A stretch of 64,000 nucleotides of DNA, from contig NC_133105.1 in the NCBI RefSeq assembly GCF_022965805.1, positions 30,892,311 to 30,956,310 of the forward strand, read 5' to 3'. Below are positions 44,706 to 56,700 of the stretch, piece by piece. Source of the stretch: Primulina eburnea (Eukaryota > Streptophyta > Magnoliopsida > Lamiales > Gesneriaceae). The notes below the pieces were generated by a model, which was not told where the DNA came from, searched no databases, and saw only the letters and a list, made by a program, of their open reading frames with translations. Each line of letters opens with the position of its first letter. The stretch's first letter is position 1. Both the position numbers and the translations under genes were made by a program.

Positions 44706-47700
44706 TTAAATAGTAAACTCACATCTGTGGAATAATTCTGGGAATTCTTGACTCATATCTGATTCGGTCTCCCACGTGGCTTCTTCAAGGCCATGACGAG
44801 TCCATTGTACTTTCACCAACGGAATCATCTTCGTTCTGAGTTGTTTTTCTTTACGATCAATGATCTGAATCGGTTTTTCAACATAGCTCAACGTCTCCTC
44901 TAATTTGGCCTCGTCTGGTTGAATAGCATGTGAAGCATCCAGAAGGTACTTCCTTAACAACGATATATGAAAGACATCATGTATTCCAGATAATGAAGGC
45001 GATAAAGCAAGTCGATAGGCACGATCTCCTATCTTCTCAAGGATCTCATAAGGCCCAATATATCGTGGAGACAGTTTCCCTTTCTTGCCAAATATGACAA
45101 CTCCTCTGAAAGGTGAAATCTTCAAAAATACTCGGTCTCCTGCCTCAAATACCAACGGTCTACGTCGAACGTTGGCATATTTGGCATGTCTGTCTTGTGC
45201 TGCCTTCATTTTCTTCCGAATTAGCTTCACTTTTTCTGTCATATCTCTGATAATATCTAGTCCAATCTCAGGCACTTCAGAGATATCATCCCAATAAAGA
45301 GGGGATCTACACTTCTTTCCGTACAACGCTTCAAATGGTGTCATCTCAATACTCGTCTGATAGCTGTTGTTGTACGAAAACTCACAAAGAGGCAATGCTT
45401 CTTGCCAATTAGTGCTAAAATCTAGCACTACTGCTCTCAGCATATCTTCCAGTGTCTGGATAGTCCGCTCTGACTGTCCGTCGGTCTGTGGATGATATGC
45501 GGTACTCAAATGTAATTTCGTACCGAGAGCCTGCTGCAAACTCTGCCAGATGTGCGAAGTAAATCGAGGATCAGGATCTGATACAATCGACTTCGGCACT
45601 CCATGCAATTTGACCACTTCTCTGACATAGATTTCTTCCATCTGGTCAAATCTGTACGTCATCTTGTACGGGATAAAACATGCGGATTTGGTCAATCTGT
45701 CAATCACGACCCAAATCGCATCACAACCTCGGGAGGAACGCCGCAATTGCGTCACAAAATCCATGGAAATGTGATCCCATTTCCATTCAGGAATGGACAA
45801 GCTCTGTAATAATCCTCCTGGTTTCTTTCTTTCTGCTTTCACATGTTGGCAATTCAGACATTTGGAAACAAATTCTGCAATGTCAGTCTTCATTTGTTTC
45901 CACTAGAACTGTCTTTTCAAATCGTTATACATCTTTCTGCCACCAGGATGAATGTTGAATCGGCTGTTGTGGCTTCTGACAATATCTGTCGTCTCAAATC
46001 TGAAACATTCGGCACAACCAGATGATTATTCACGTACAAAACGTTATCACGTACCTGATATTCTAATCGATGTCCTGTTCTGACCATCGATACTGATTTC
46101 TGTACATTCTGATCACCTCGCTGAGCTGCCTTAATTCTCATAATCAACTCTAGTTCTACTTGCACCGTATAAAGTCTCAACGGTTTATAATCTGTTTCAA
46201 ATTCTAATCCAGACAAACAGCAGTCTTCTATCAAATTTGAAACACCAATCGTCGATAAGGATAAAGAACATACCTTTCGACTCAGTGCATCAGCTGCTGC
46301 ATTAGACTTTCCTGGATAGTATTTGATTTCACAATCAAAATCTTTAAGCAAATCAAGCCATCTTCGCTGTCTCATATTCAATTCAGATTGTGAACAGATA
46401 TTTCAAACTCTTATGATCAGAATATATCTCAAACTTTTCACCATAAAGATAGTGTCGCCATATCTTTAATGCAAAGACAATGGCTGGCAATTCTAAGTCA
46501 TGAATTGGATAACGGGTTTCATGTGGTTTAAGCTGTCTTGAGGCATATGCGATAACATGCCCTCGTTGCATCAGTACACATCCCAACCCTCTGTGAGAAG
46601 CGTCGCAATAAACCACAAAATCACCAGTACCGGATGGAATAGTCAACACCGGTGCACTGGTCAACCTCTTCTTCAACTCCAGAAAACTGGTCTCACATTC
46701 TTCAGACCAAGCAAATGGAGCATTCTTCTGAGTCAGGTGAGTAATTGGTTTAGCAACACTCGAGAATCTTTAATGAATCAACGGTAGTATCCTGCTAAAC
46801 CCATAAAACTGCGAATTTCGGGCACTGATGTCTGTCTTGGCCAAGAAATCACGGCTTCCACTTTACTGGGATCAACCGATATACCATCTCCAGATATAAT
46901 ATGACCCAGAAATACTACCTGTCTTAGCCAAAACTCACATTTCGACAGTTTAGCATATAATTTCTCAGCTCTTAAAATTCGCAATACAGTTATTAGATGC
47001 TCAGCATGCTCACTCATATTCTTTGAATAAATCAATATATCATCGATGAAAATAATCACAAAATCATCGAGATATTTCTGGAATACACGGTTCATCAATC
47101 CCATGAATACAGCTGGAGCATTCGTCAGACCAAACGACATGACAATAAATTCATAGTGTCCATACCTGGTTCTGAATGCCGTCTTTGAGATATCAAAATC
47201 TCTGACTCGCAATTGATGATATCCCGATCTCAAATCAATCTTGGAATATACTGATGAACCCTGCAACTGATCGAATAAATCATCAATACGAGGCAAAGGA
47301 TATTTATTCTTTATCGTTGCCTTGTTCAGTTGCCGGTAGTCGATGCAGAGTCTCATCGAACCATCTTTCTTTCTTACGTATAATACTGGAGCACCCCAAG
47401 GAGAAACACTCGATCTGATGTACCCCTTGGCCAGTAAGTCTTCCAGTTGGTCCTTCAATTCTTTCAATTCAACTGGTGCCATTCTGTACGGAGCTCTAGA
47501 AATCGGTACTGTACCTGGCATCAGTTCAATGCTGAAGTCTATCTCTCTAACTGGAGGTAATCCCAGGATCTAATCTGGGAAGACGTCAGCAAACTCACGT
47601 ACCACTGGCAGATCTGCCAATGCTGGACTCAACTTCAGTAAATATACTGAATATACAAGGAATCCTTCTGCTCCTTTCTGTAATTATCGAGTCATAGATA

Positions 47701-49201
47701 ATACGGATACTAAAGGAATTCTCGATCTAGAACCCTTACCGTAAAATTTCCACTCTTCAGCCATATCTGGTCTGAATCTCACTATCTTGTGGAAACAATC
47801 AACTGTTGCTCTGTACTTGGTCAGCATATCAATACCGATAATACAATCAAAATCTGACAATCCAAGTACAATGCAATCTAACTCAATCTCCTGCCCGTCA
47901 TACTATAGTATACAATGTTTTACAGCATTTACAGATATCAAACCCGTCCCCAAAGGCGAAGAGACAGACACTACAGTAGCTAAAGACTCTACAGGCAATG
48001 CATGACTCAATGCAAATCGTTCATAAATAAATGTGTGTGAAGCACCGGTATCAATCAGTACATAAGTAGAGTAACCACATAAAGAACAGTTACCTGCTAC
48101 AACGTCATCTGGTGCTTCCTGGGCCTGCTCCTCTGTCAAAGCGAAGACTCTGGCCTGCTGTCTTGGAGGCTGGCTAATGGTCTGGCTACCTCCTGGCCTC
48201 TGCTGTGACTGAGCTGGCGCTGGCTGGAATGTATGAACAGCAGCTAATCGTCTCTCCGTCTGTGCTGCTGATCCTGATGACTCGGCCCCCTGCGATCTTT
48301 GGGAACCTCTCTGTGGACACACTTTAGCAAAGTGTCCCGGCTGTTTACAGAAGTTGCAACTACCAGTCACTCCCTGGCATTGCTCGGTTGCATGTCTTCC
48401 TCCGCAAGTCTTGCAGTAAACTCCAGTGTAGCTCTGGCTCTGTCTGGAACCACCGGAGCTGGAAGAACTACTGCCAGATTTCTTGAATTGCTTTCCCCTG
48501 GCTTTCAAAAATTCTTTCTTTCCTCCACCGCTGCTGCCACCCTCGAATCTGGGAGGTGGTTGCTGTGGTCTTGGTGCTGGAGGCACAAATGAAGCCCCTT
48601 TCTGTCTCATCAGACCGGCTTCTGCTCCCTTGGCTCTGTTCAAGGCGTCAGTAAAGATATTCGGTCGCCCTGTGTTCACCAATGTGAAAATGTCGGGGTT
48701 CAGGCCATTGATGAACTGGTCAGCAGTAGCTTCCTCGCTATCAGCCACATGTGGAGCAAATTTCAGCAAGGAGGAGAACTTGGATACGTATTCTTCTATG
48801 TTCATCTGTCCTTGCTTTAGATTGGAAAATTCCGCCCCATTATCCTTCCGGTACGACACTGGAAAGAATCGTTGATAAAATTCAGTTCTAAATATATTCC
48901 AGGTAATATTCGTACCTCTATGCTCCATGGCTCTCTTCCTCGTAATCCACCAGTCCTTGGCAACATCGTGCAGCTATTGTCCAATCAATTTCACTCTTTT
49001 CTCATCTGTATACTCCAAGGATTCGAACAACATTTCTATATCATCAAGCCAACTCTCACACTCCACAGCGTTCTCTGTGCCTTTCAAGGTTGGCGGATGA
49101 AATGACTGAAATCGTTTCAGTAACGTTTCCATTGGAGTTGGTGTGACATCCATTGGAGGATTTGATGTACTTCCCTGTTCTGGTACTCGTCTCAGAGGCA
49201 T
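44706..49201 (-). pseudogene. Element C gag-pol, broken
   Basis: ATG 49201. In order: gag with PVSYRKDNGAEF, a Ser/Gly linker, zinc knuckle CNFCKQPGHFAKVC, protease [13 protein letters not shown] with [12 protein letters not shown] and [10 protein letters not shown], RNase [11 protein letters not shown] and [10 protein letters not shown], integrase CLNCQHVK with DDE core (SDPDPRF, QSERTI), GPYEILEKIG and a chromodomain-like end EEATWETESDM. Stops or shifts occur near 48975, 47905, 47690, 47572, 46778, 46380 and 45917. The second catalytic Asp region reads SDPD instead of SDRD. Dead copy of the A-like lineage. Confidence 0.92.
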
Positions 49202-49444
49202 ATCTAATAATCAAACATATTAGTAACAGATACAACAATTCTGTTTCAATCCTCCTCTGATCATCTTACTGCTGATCTAGAATCATTACTGATCCAATCT
49301 CAATAAAACATATTACTATATCAAATCAGATAAACAAGTAACATGTAATAAAGCAGTAAGACATGCTAGCATTCAAAAGCATGAAAGAAAACCTCAATCT
49401 ACCCCGCTCATTAGCCTCTTCTATCTCAATCTAAAGGATCTATC

Positions 49445-49456
49445 GCTCTGATACCA
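49445..49456 (-). promoter_or_regulatory. Element C primer-binding site
   Basis: Minus strand TGGTATCAGAGC, five bases from the 5' LTR end at 49462. Confidence 0.93.
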
Positions 49457-49461
49457 CCTGT

Positions 49462-51061
49462 TGTGGGGACCCGGACGCTAATCATGTTCTTAATCGTCAT
49501 TGGGACTAATTAATCATTTATAGTAAACAGGGTCTAAAATTTTTTTTAAAATGCGGAAGGTAATGGAATCAAACTCCTATACATATCAGTATAAAAGTAT
49601 AAATCTGATAAAATATACAATCATACATACTCAGGTTCAACAACTACTATCAAGTGTTTAAACCCTAGCTCGAGTACAAGTCCGGTATCACCACTCTAAT
49701 CTCGGTCTGTCTTCACCTCTGTGACCCTGTACTTGTCCCACCTGTTGTCATGCACACATACAAACAAGACAACAGCCGGATAACTCCGGTGAGATATAAA
49801 TATCCCAGTATAAACAATGTATTAAATGCATTCATATAAAACATAAATAAAAGCATAAACAAACATCAAAACATGTATCCAATCTGACTACATGAATCAA
49901 TGACTCGTGATCTAATCTTATCTTATCTCAAATCTAGGGATCCCAATCTAATTTAGACTTTGGTATTCTGTATCGAGTGTCTGAGATAGACGTCGATCTA
50001 CATCTAAAGCTCTTCGATACACCGTAAGTCTAGAGTCTTATCGGTTCTGAGAAAGACTCGGTGGTTCTGCCCTAGCTAGGCTGATCTGCCCTAGACTCGG
50101 ACTCTGACTCTGTTCTAAGTCAATACATTAACATATCAATCTGATAATCTGCAAATATCAATGCAATAAAATAAAGTATGTGATTTAGGGAAACTCAAGT
50201 CAAACCTAACTCGAGTTGTGCAATCCCGAATCAACATTTATTTATACCTTTCTTGCTGTCGTTCTGATACAATCGAAGTCTTGATTCAAAGTCTGTCACT
50301 GTTCAATCTGGCAATGACAATATCAATATTCTGTATCAATATTCTATTCTCAATTCAATACTGAATTTGATCAATCTGAATTTAATTCAAATCAACGACA
50401 TAACGGCACAATCTCAATATCCCCGTCAACACAATACCACCAGATATCAATTACAAATCATAACCCATCTCTGATACAATACGTAATCAATCAATAATCC
50501 AAATCTGTCCGATTTTCAATCAATATAATCAGAAAATCATTACAATTCCATAATCAGTCTGTTCTTCGATCTTACTTCGATTCTACGATGTCTAACATGT
50601 CCAGAACACCATATATGAATTATATCAAATTCCTACAACATCATATTTTCAAATGATACCAGAATTCAATAAAACTTACGTACTATAGTAGCTGTCGACG
50701 AGAGGAGTATAGCACCGTGTCCGGATTTAAATTCTGATAAACGGTTGCGTCACAATCAAATTTTCTACAATATAATGAAGCTTAGGAATTTAAAAGATGG
50801 AGTTTCGGCTTTTTGCTTCTGAATCTCGTGAAGAATGAAGGAGATTTCAATTTTATATATGCATGGTGTGACAAGTGTCCTCCAATCCATAATTGCACTT
50901 TAGACCCTGAATTCTTCACTATTTACAAATTGGCCCCCGCTCAGTCTTTTATTTCAATTTCAATCCTAATTAAATACAAAAACCGTGGAATCTAATTCAT
51001 CATTCCAAAATTCGTAAATTAAATAATCTCGGATTAAAGAGATATAATCTCGGGCCTTACA
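49462..51061 (-). repeat. Element C 5' LTR (right)
   Basis: 1,600 bp, differing from the left LTR by scattered substitutions and an extra 14 bp near 49890. Followed by TGAAT. Confidence 0.93.
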
Positions 51062-53460
51062 TGAATCTAGCACATCTCGTTTTCAAAGAAGTTATTCTGT
51101 TAATAATAGAAAATCAGATTCGCCTACTTTTTCTGATATGGGTTATAATGTTATGGTTATTAATTATAATCCTATTCAAAAAAGTTTAGAAAAGGTTAAA
51201 AACTTAGATAAGAAAAAATGGTTTTTAAGTTGTTTAAACTCAAAGCAACAAGTTTTATATTCTTTAAGATATAAAGAATGGGTAGAAGAAACTAAATTAA
51301 ATTTAGATTTTTTCAAATGGTTAGAAAATTTATATTTTCCAGCAAGAAATAAAATATTTCCAAATTTTACCGATGAGTCTTTTATAAATACTCTTGAATC
51401 AACATATAAATTATATGTTCATGAAACTGGAGAAGAATCTTGTGAGATTCATCTCCCTTTTACTACTTTACAAATTAAAAAGGGAAATAAAGAGATTTAT
51501 GCTACTCCCATAAAATCTGAAATAGGACATGGTAATTTTGACCATATAATTCAGCAAAATAATTTCACTAGCTTCACTTTACATTCTTTAAGAAATCAAA
51601 CCACTAGGATAGAAGAAATTCTTTCTAAACCTAAACAAGAAATATCTAGAGGAGAAAGTTCTAAAGCCTTGATGATAAAACCTCCCCCTAATCTTAAGCA
51701 AGAAAAAATTCTTTTAAGCTCTAAAAAAGATGAAGACTTTATGGAAGGTCTAATAGACCGATTACAAAAAATAAATATAAAAGAAAAAGATTCTATTTCG
51801 GTAATTACCAAAGATGAACAACTTGAAAATTCTTCAAGTTCTTCTGAAGATGAAATGCAGATTAATAAAATGCATAAAGTATCAATTGTAAAACCTTTTT
51901 ATAAAAAGGCAAAACCTATAGATCTTCAAATTGAAGAAAAGAAAGATTGTGTTCAGTTTAATGGTGAAGCCATTACTGAATGGAATATACATGGGAAATC
52001 TGAATATCAGATTAAAACTGTTATTAAACAAATGTTAATATACTCTTCTGCCGCAAAAATAAAAGGACATAATGATAGGCAGATTGTTCAAGCAATTATT
52101 AATAGTTTTACTGGTCAACTTCAAGGTTGGTGGGATTTCTATCTTTCAAAAGATGCAAAGAATAAAATTCTTAACTCTTCTATAATTGATTTAAATGGAA
52201 GAGAAGAGTTTGATGCGGTTAATACACTTATTTATACAATTCTATCTAATTTTATTGGAGCAAATGAACTTCAATTAGATAGATCTCAAGAACAATTAAT
52301 GAATTTAAGATGTCTAACACTATCTGAATTCAAATGGTATAAAGATGTGTTTATGACAAAAGTTTTGACTAGAAATGATTGCAATGCAAATTTCTGGAAA
52401 GAAAAATTTATTTATGGACTTCCAGTTTTTTTTGCTGAAAGAGTTAAAAATAGATTAAAATCTAAATCTCCAACAAATTCTATAGATTGGAGTATTCTTA
52501 CTTATGGAGATTTATCTACAGAAATAACTGCAGAAGGTATAACTCTTTGTAATGATATCAAGTTAAAAAGGCAGCTTGATATGCAAAAAGAAGAAAACCG
52601 TAATATTATTGGTGACTTTTGTGAGCAAATAGGCTTTCAACCAATACAATATCCTAAAAGAGATAAGAAAAAAAAAAGATTTCCTTTTAAAAGGAAGAAA
52701 CATTATCTAAAAGATAAAAAAAATCTAAAAAATATTCTAAGAAAAGATTTAAAAAACCTATAAAAAATGATTCTACTAAAGTTTCAGTATGATGGAAATG
52801 TGGAAAAATTGGACATAAGGCTAATAAGTGTTATGTCAAGAAAAAGATTAATAATTTTAATATAAACAATGATTTAAAAAAATCTTTGATAAAAATTCTT
52901 CTTAATAAAGAAGAAAATTTAAAACAAAAAGATTTTTATATCAATATTATTGATAATGAATTCTCTGAATATTCTAATAGTAGTTCAGATAATGACTCTG
53001 AAATATCAGAAAACAAAATCTGTGATCCAGATTGTGATTGTGATACTTGTCTCATAAATTTTATGGGCTTAGAAATAAATGTTATATCAAATGAAGAAAC
53101 TTTTATTTTAGATCTCATAGATCAAATAAAAGACCCTATAGAAAAAAGAAAAGCTATAGAACATTATTTAAATATGGCAATTCACAAGCCTACTAAACTT
53201 GTACAAAATACTGTACAAGAACATGAATTATATTCTTATAATAAAATATTAGAAAAGGAAAAACAAAAAGAAAGAGAGCCTACTATCTCTGAATTAAAAG
53301 GAGAGATAGATCAGATAAAATCCGAAATAAAATATTTAAAAGAAAGAGTAAATAATCTTAGTATTAATGATCATATTTGGGAAAAAAGATTCTACTTCCG
53401 ATGAAGAAGAAGAAGAAGAAAATATTTTATCCAAAAATGATAATGAAATAAATCAAATGA
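51062..53460 (+). pseudogene. EPRV coat region, second copy
   Basis: Continues from 43037 across element C. 51138-52763 is open (541 codons) and matches the coat part of 7142-9835 with few changes (QLQGWWDFYL, LSKDAKNKIL). A base loss in an A-run near 52725 shifts the frame, and the first zinc-knuckle Cys is a TGA (near 52792). A second frame (52886-53404) carries DPDCDCDTC and the acidic coiled tail; an extra A near 53385 shifts it again. Confidence 0.86.
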
Positions 53461-53764
53461 TATGGGTTAATAAAATTGATCAAATCATTTCTCAAAAATG
53501 GTATTCAAAAGTAACATTAATTATTAATAAAAAATTTAAAATTACTATTGAAGCACTTCTGGATACAGGAGCTGATGTAAATTGCATCAGTGAAGGAATT
53601 GTTCCTTTTAAATATTATAAAAAGACTACTCAATTTATAACAGCTGCTAATAAACAATCTCTTATAGTTAATTACAAATTGTCTGATGTAGCAATATGCA
53701 ATTCTGGAGTTTGTTTAAATAATACTTTTATTCTCATTAAAAATATCTCTACTCCTGTGATTCT
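53461..53764 (+). pseudogene. EPRV aspartic protease, second copy
   Basis: Open in frame with the coat tail (from 53367) and reading Trp where the first copy has a stop. Active-site LLDTGADVNCIS near 53561-53596. It runs 25-30 bases further than the first copy before joining the tandem array near 53765. Confidence 0.84.
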
Positions 53765-56700
53765 TTTGGGGTTGCCTAGGACTAAGAAGGAGAGGTATTC
53801 TATTTTCGCTGTTGTGGATAGATTCTCTAAGATGGCACATTTATAGCTTGTCATAAAACCGATGATGCTTCAAACATTGCGGATTTGTTCTTTAGAGAAG
53901 TCGCTAGGTTGCATAGCATGCCTAGGACTATTGTTTCTGGTCGCGATGTTAAATTCTTGAGTTACTTTTGGAAGACTTTATGGGCTAAACTTGGCACAAA
54001 ATTGTTGTTTTCTACTACTTGTCATCCTCAAACGGATGGACAAACTGAAGTTGTCAATAGAACTTTGGGAACACTTTTGCGTGCTATTCTTAAAAAGAAC
54101 TTTGATTGAAATTTCTATGGACTTTATTTTGGGGTTGCCTAGGACTAAGAAGGGGAGGGATTCTATTTTCGTTGTTGTGGATAGATTCTCTAAGATGGCA
54201 CATTTTATACCTTGTCATAAAACCGATGATGCTTCAAACATTGAGGATTTGTTCTTTAGAGAAGTCGTTAGGTTGCATGGCATGCCTAGGACTACTGTTT
54301 CTGGTCGCGATGTTAAATTCTTGAGTTACTTTTGGAAGACTTTATGGGATAAACTTGTCACAAAATTGTTGTTTTCTACTACTTGTCATCCTCAAACGGA
54401 TGGACAAACTGAAGTTGTCAATAGAACTTTGGGAACACTTTTGCGTGCTATTCTTAAAAAGAACTTGGATTGACATTTCTATGGATTTATTTTGGGGTTG
54501 CCTAGAACTAAGAAGGGGAGGGATTCTATTTTTGTTGTTGTGGATAGATTCTCTAAGATGGCACATTTTATAGCTTGTCATAAAACAGATGATGCTTCAA
54601 ACATTGCGGATTTGTTCTTTAGAGAAGTCGTTAGGTTGCATGGCATGCCTGGGACTATTGTTTCTAGTCGCGATGTTAAATTTTTGAGTTACTTTTGTAA
54701 GACTTTATGGGATAAACTTGTCACAAAATTGTTGTTTTCTACTACTTGTCATCCTCAAACGGATGGACAAACTGAAGTTGTCAATAGAACTTTGGGAACA
54801 CTTTTGCGTGCTATTATTAAAAAGAACTTGGATTGACATTTCTATGGACTTTATTTTGGGGTTGCCTAGGACTAAGAAGGGGAGGGATTCTATTTTTGTT
54901 GTTGTGGATAGATTCTCTAAGATGGCACATTTTATAGCTTGTCATAAAACAGATGATGCTTCAAACATTGCGGATTTGTTCTTTAGAGAAGTCGTTAGGT
55001 TGCATGGCATGCCTGGGACTATTGTTTCTAGTCGCGATGTTAAATTCTTGAGTTACTTTTGGAAGACTTTATGGGCTAAACATGGCACAAAATTGTTGTT
55101 TTCTACTACTTGTCATCCTCAAACGGATGGACAAACTGAAGTTGTCAATAGAACTTTGGGAACACTTTTGCGTGCTATTCTTAAAAAGAACTTGGATTGA
55201 CATTTCTATGGACTTTATTTTGGGGTTGCCTAGAACTAAGAAGGAGAGGGATTCTATTTTCGCTGTTGTGGATAGATTCTCTAAGATGGCACATTTATAG
55301 CATGTCATAAAACCGATGATGCTTCAAATATTGCGGATTTGTTCTTTAGAGAAGTCGTTAGGTTGCATGGCATGCCTAGGACTATTGTATCTGATCGCGA
55401 TGTTATATTCTTGAGTTACTTTTGGAAGACTTATGTGCTAAACTTGGCACAAAATTGTTGTTTTCTACTACTTGTCATCCTCAAACGGATGGACAAACTG
55501 AAGTTGTCAATAGACATTTGGGAACACTTTTGCGTGCTATTCTTAAAAAGAACTTGGATTGACATTTCTATGTACTTTATTTTTGGGTTGCCTAGGACTA
55601 AGAAGGGGAGGGATTTTATTTTCGTTGTTGTGGATAGATTCTCTAAGATGGCACATTTTATAGCTTGTCATAAAACCGATGATGCTTCAAACATTGCGGA
55701 TTTGTTCTTTAGAGAAGTCGTTAGGTTACATGGCATGACTAGGAATATTGTTTCTGGTCGCGATGTTAAATTCATTAGTTACTTTTGGAATACTTTATGG
55801 GCGAAACTTGGTACAAAATTGTTGTTTTCTACTACTTGTCATCCTCAAACGGATGGACAATATGAAGTTGTCAATAGAACTTTGGGAACACTTTTGCGTG
55901 CTATTCTTAAAAAGAACTTGGATTGACATTTCTATGGACTTTATTTTGTGGTTGCCTAGGACTAAGAAGGAGAGGGATTCTATTTTCGCTGTTGTGGATA
56001 GATTCTCTAAGATGGCACATTTATAGCATGTCATAAAACCGATGATGCTTCAAATATTGCGGATTTGTTCTTTAGAGAAGTCGTTAGGAGGCATGGCATG
56101 CCTAGGACTATTGTTTCTGATCGCGATGTTATATTCTTGAGTTAATTTTGGAAGACTTTATGGGCTAAACTTGGCACAAAATTGTTGTTTTCTACTACTT
56201 GTCATCCTCAAACGGATGGACAAACTGAAGTTGTCACTAGAACTTTGGAAACACTTTTGCGTGCTATTCTTAAAAAGAACTTGGATTGACATTTCTATGT
56301 ACTTTATTTTGGGGTTGCCTAGGACTAAGAAGGGGTGGGATTTTATTTTCGTTGTTGTGGATAGATTCTCTAAGATGGCACATTTTATAGCTTGTCATAA
56401 AACCGATGATGTTTCAAACATTGCGGATTTGTTCTTTAGAGAAGTCGTTAGGTTGCATGGCATGACTAAGAATATTGTTTCTGGTCGCGATGTTAAATTC
56501 ATGAGTTACTTTTGGAATACTTTATGGGCTAAACTTGGTACAAAATTGTTGTTTTCTACTACTTGTCATCCTCAAACGGATGGACAAACTGAAGTTGTCA
56601 ATAGAACTTTGGGAACACTTTTGCGTGCTATTCTTAAAAAGAACTTCGATTGACATTTCTATGGACTTTATTTTGGGGTTGCCTAGGACTAAGATGGGGA

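Larger units (their letters stand above)
43038..51061 (-). mobile_element. Ty3/gypsy element C, complete but decayed (Tekay/Del-like)
   Basis: 8,024 bp between TGAAT duplications (43033-43037, 51062-51066). LTRs of 1,585 and 1,600 bp start TGTAAGGCCCGAG and end CCGGGTCCCCACA on the minus strand. I count roughly 22 substitutions and a 14-bp indel between LTRs, so C is older than A. Gag-pol order and motifs match element A, but with many stops. Confidence 0.92.

Noticed and set aside
54106..54324. Second reading-frame peptides in the array ([16 protein letters not shown] type) as a gene
   Set aside because: They are frame-shifted shadows of the integrase fragment and recur at each monomer.
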